Shown here: piece by piece, positions 4,686-5,615 of the stretch
How positions within the stretch are numbered: position 1 is the stretch's first letter
How the letters are laid out: the number at the start of each line of letters is the position of its first letter
NCBI GenBank assembly: GCA_964618065.1
Contig: CAZTZK010000007.1
Coordinates: 1-5,615 of the forward strand
Direction: 5' to 3'
Length of the DNA: 5,615 bases
DNA from: M55B174 sp964618065
Lineage (GTDB): Bacteria; Patescibacteriota; Minisyncoccia; CAIUEV01; JAHKAQ01
Notes under the pieces: generated by a model
What the model was told of the DNA's origin: nothing
Seen by the model: only the letters and a program-made list of their open reading frames with translations
Database searches by the model: none
Position numbers and translations under genes: made by a program

Positions 4686-5591
4686 ATGGAAAAACTAAAA
4701 TACGACAAAATTGCCATGTGGCTGATTAACCTGGAATGCAATTTTAACTGTCCTTATTGCTTCTATGAAGATTCGCAACGAAGTTTGAAGCAAAGGATGG
4801 CTTGCCTAATTATGGATAAGGTTCCGGCTTTAAATATTTATAAAACTCGTTTTGTTTCTCCGGACGAAGCTGAGAAATTTTTTAATAAAGATGGTTATCG
4901 CTGGTGGATTATTATTTCCGGGGGAGAACCTTTTATTTATCCTAACTTTGTGGAGATTGTAAAAAGGCTTTCCCGTAATCATTTAATAACCATTGGCACC
5001 AATTTAAGTTTTCCCCTAGATGATTTTATAAAGAATGTTAAACCGGAAAACATTCATTCTTTTTATGCTTCTCTTCATTTAGGAGAAAGAGAAAGAAAAG
5101 GGCTTTCAATGGAAGAATTTTTAGCTAAGGCGACTTTGCTGAAAAATGCCGGTTTTAAAATAGAGGCTAATTATGTTATGTATCCTCCTTTAATCAAGCG
5201 TTTTAAAGAAACCTATGAAACTTTTAAAGAATTAGGGATACCCCTAGAAGCCAAGGTTTTCAGAGGGAAATATAAAGGCAAAGAATATCCTCAAAGTTTT
5301 ACTGATGAAGAGAGAAAAAGTTTTTATAATTTTATTCCGTCAGAAGTGGATAGAGCCGCCAGTTTTCATAATCTTTCTTTTAGAGGAGTTCCTTGTTCTG
5401 CCGGGATGAATCTAGTCAGAATTAATCCTAACGGCAGTATTACTCGTTGTCCTCATGATCATGAAAAATTAGGTAATATTTTTACTCAAAAATTAAAATT
5501 ACACCGTAAACCTAAAAAGTGTAAAGCCCCTTATTGTAAGTGTACTCTAGCTATTAAAGAGAAATGTGTTGATTTTAACCGGAGAAAATAA
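4686..5591 (+). CDS. Radical SAM protein with SPASM-like cysteine-rich C-terminus
   Basis: This 301-residue enzyme should reductively cleave S-adenosylmethionine at a [4Fe-4S] cluster to start radical chemistry on an unknown substrate. The cluster motif CNFNCPYC (Cys18, Cys22, Cys25; CxxxCxxC) lies close to the N-terminus, and ISGGEP (77-82) is the SAM-binding GGE motif. TIGTNLS (101-107) and the following segments fit the rest of the barrel. The tail carries six cysteines at 237, 255, 279, 284, 286 and 294. Cys237-x12-Gly250-x4-Cys255 matches the opening of the SPASM pattern (Cx9-15Gx4C), but the later spacing (x4, x1, x7) departs from the usual Cx2Cx5Cx3C. So it may bind one or two auxiliary clusters. 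SPASM enzymes often modify peptides, others act on sugars or RNA; nothing in the sequence picks one. It is shorter than many SPASM proteins. The ATG at 4686 lacks a Shine-Dalgarno and is close to the motif, as usual. It is cytosolic. Proximity to the polymerase gene hints at a surface-glycan link, and a further gene probably starts 21 bases downstream. Confidence 0.92.
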   Translation: MEKLKYDKIAMWLINLECNFNCPYCFYEDSQRSLKQRMACLIMDKVPALNIYKTRFVSPDEAEKFFNKDGYRWWIIISGGEPFIYPNFVEIVKRLSRNHLITIGTNLSFPLDDFIKNVKPENIHSFYASLHLGERERKGLSMEEFLAKATLLKNAGFKIEANYVMYPPLIKRFKETYETFKELGIPLEAKVFRGKYKGKEYPQSFTDEERKSFYNFIPSEVDRAASFHNLSFRGVPCSAGMNLVRINPNGSITRCPHDHEKLGNIFTQKLKLHRKPKKCKAPYCKCTLAIKEKCVDFNRRK

Positions 5592-5600
5592 AAAACCCTT

Positions 5601-5615
5601 GGAGTGTTAGCTATG
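5601..5615 (+). promoter_or_regulatory. Ribosome binding site and ATG of the next gene (cut by the window edge)
   Basis: GGAG at 5601-5604 lies eight bases before an ATG that is the last codon of the window (5613-5615). This is the clearest Shine-Dalgarno arrangement in the window. The gap after the radical SAM stop is 21 bases, so the next gene is probably in the same operon and translated from its own site. Its identity cannot be seen. It could be the substrate or partner of the radical SAM enzyme. Confidence 0.55.

Noticed and set aside
1..5615. Recoded UGA (glycine code of Gracilibacteria/Absconditabacteria), because no main gene stops with TGA
   Set aside because: Four stops are too few to judge, the genes need no UGA read-through for full length, and the tRNA-Gly has anticodon UCC, not UCA.
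1..5615. CRISPR array or tandem repeat array
   Set aside because: No repeat of 20-40 bases recurs at regular spacing; only pairs of short repeats are present.

Overview
The window is AT-rich bacterial DNA with compact genes, runs of T and A in coding and non-coding DNA, few recognisable Shine-Dalgarno sites, and four main genes that all stop with TAA or TAG. The style (short enzymes, a GT-B glycosyltransferase beside an O-antigen-polymerase-like protein, an orphan anchored protein, palindromic intergenic repeats) suggests an uncultivated lineage such as Patescibacteria/CPR. This is an impression from style, since no marker gene is present. The tRNA-Gly is ordinary bacterial in structure.

Layout, left to right. 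Bases 1-98 look like the end of an insertion sequence whose body lies left of the window: two near-identical 19-base repeats and a TGTCA-type tip. Next, on the minus strand, come a possible 43-residue membrane peptide (186-317) and a 339-residue membrane-anchored orphan protein (384-1403). Bases 1404-1733 hold no gene but are rich in structure: an 11-bp hairpin, a 20-bp duplicate of the tRNA 3' end interrupted by a GC-rich palindromic insert, and an isolated 8-bp perfect palindrome. A minus-strand tRNA-Gly(UCC) follows (1734-1805) with a strong extended -10 element upstream.

The right half is a cell-surface polysaccharide locus. A minus-strand glycosyltransferase (1895-2917) is divergent, with only 38 bp between, from a plus-strand O-antigen ligase/polymerase-like membrane protein (2956-4488) that appears to begin at TTG. 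After a 197-bp structured gap with a possible 30-codon ORF comes a radical SAM enzyme with a cysteine-rich, SPASM-like tail (4686-5591). A ribosome binding site and ATG at the right edge mark the probable next gene.

Working model: the glycosyltransferase adds a sugar to a lipid-linked glycan in the cytosol, and the polytopic protein polymerises or transfers the glycan outside the membrane. The radical SAM enzyme could modify a peptide or sugar linked to this surface pathway, but only its position supports that. The strongest unexplained signal is the interrupted tRNA-tail duplicate at 1568-1658. No complete new defence or mobile system is visible.
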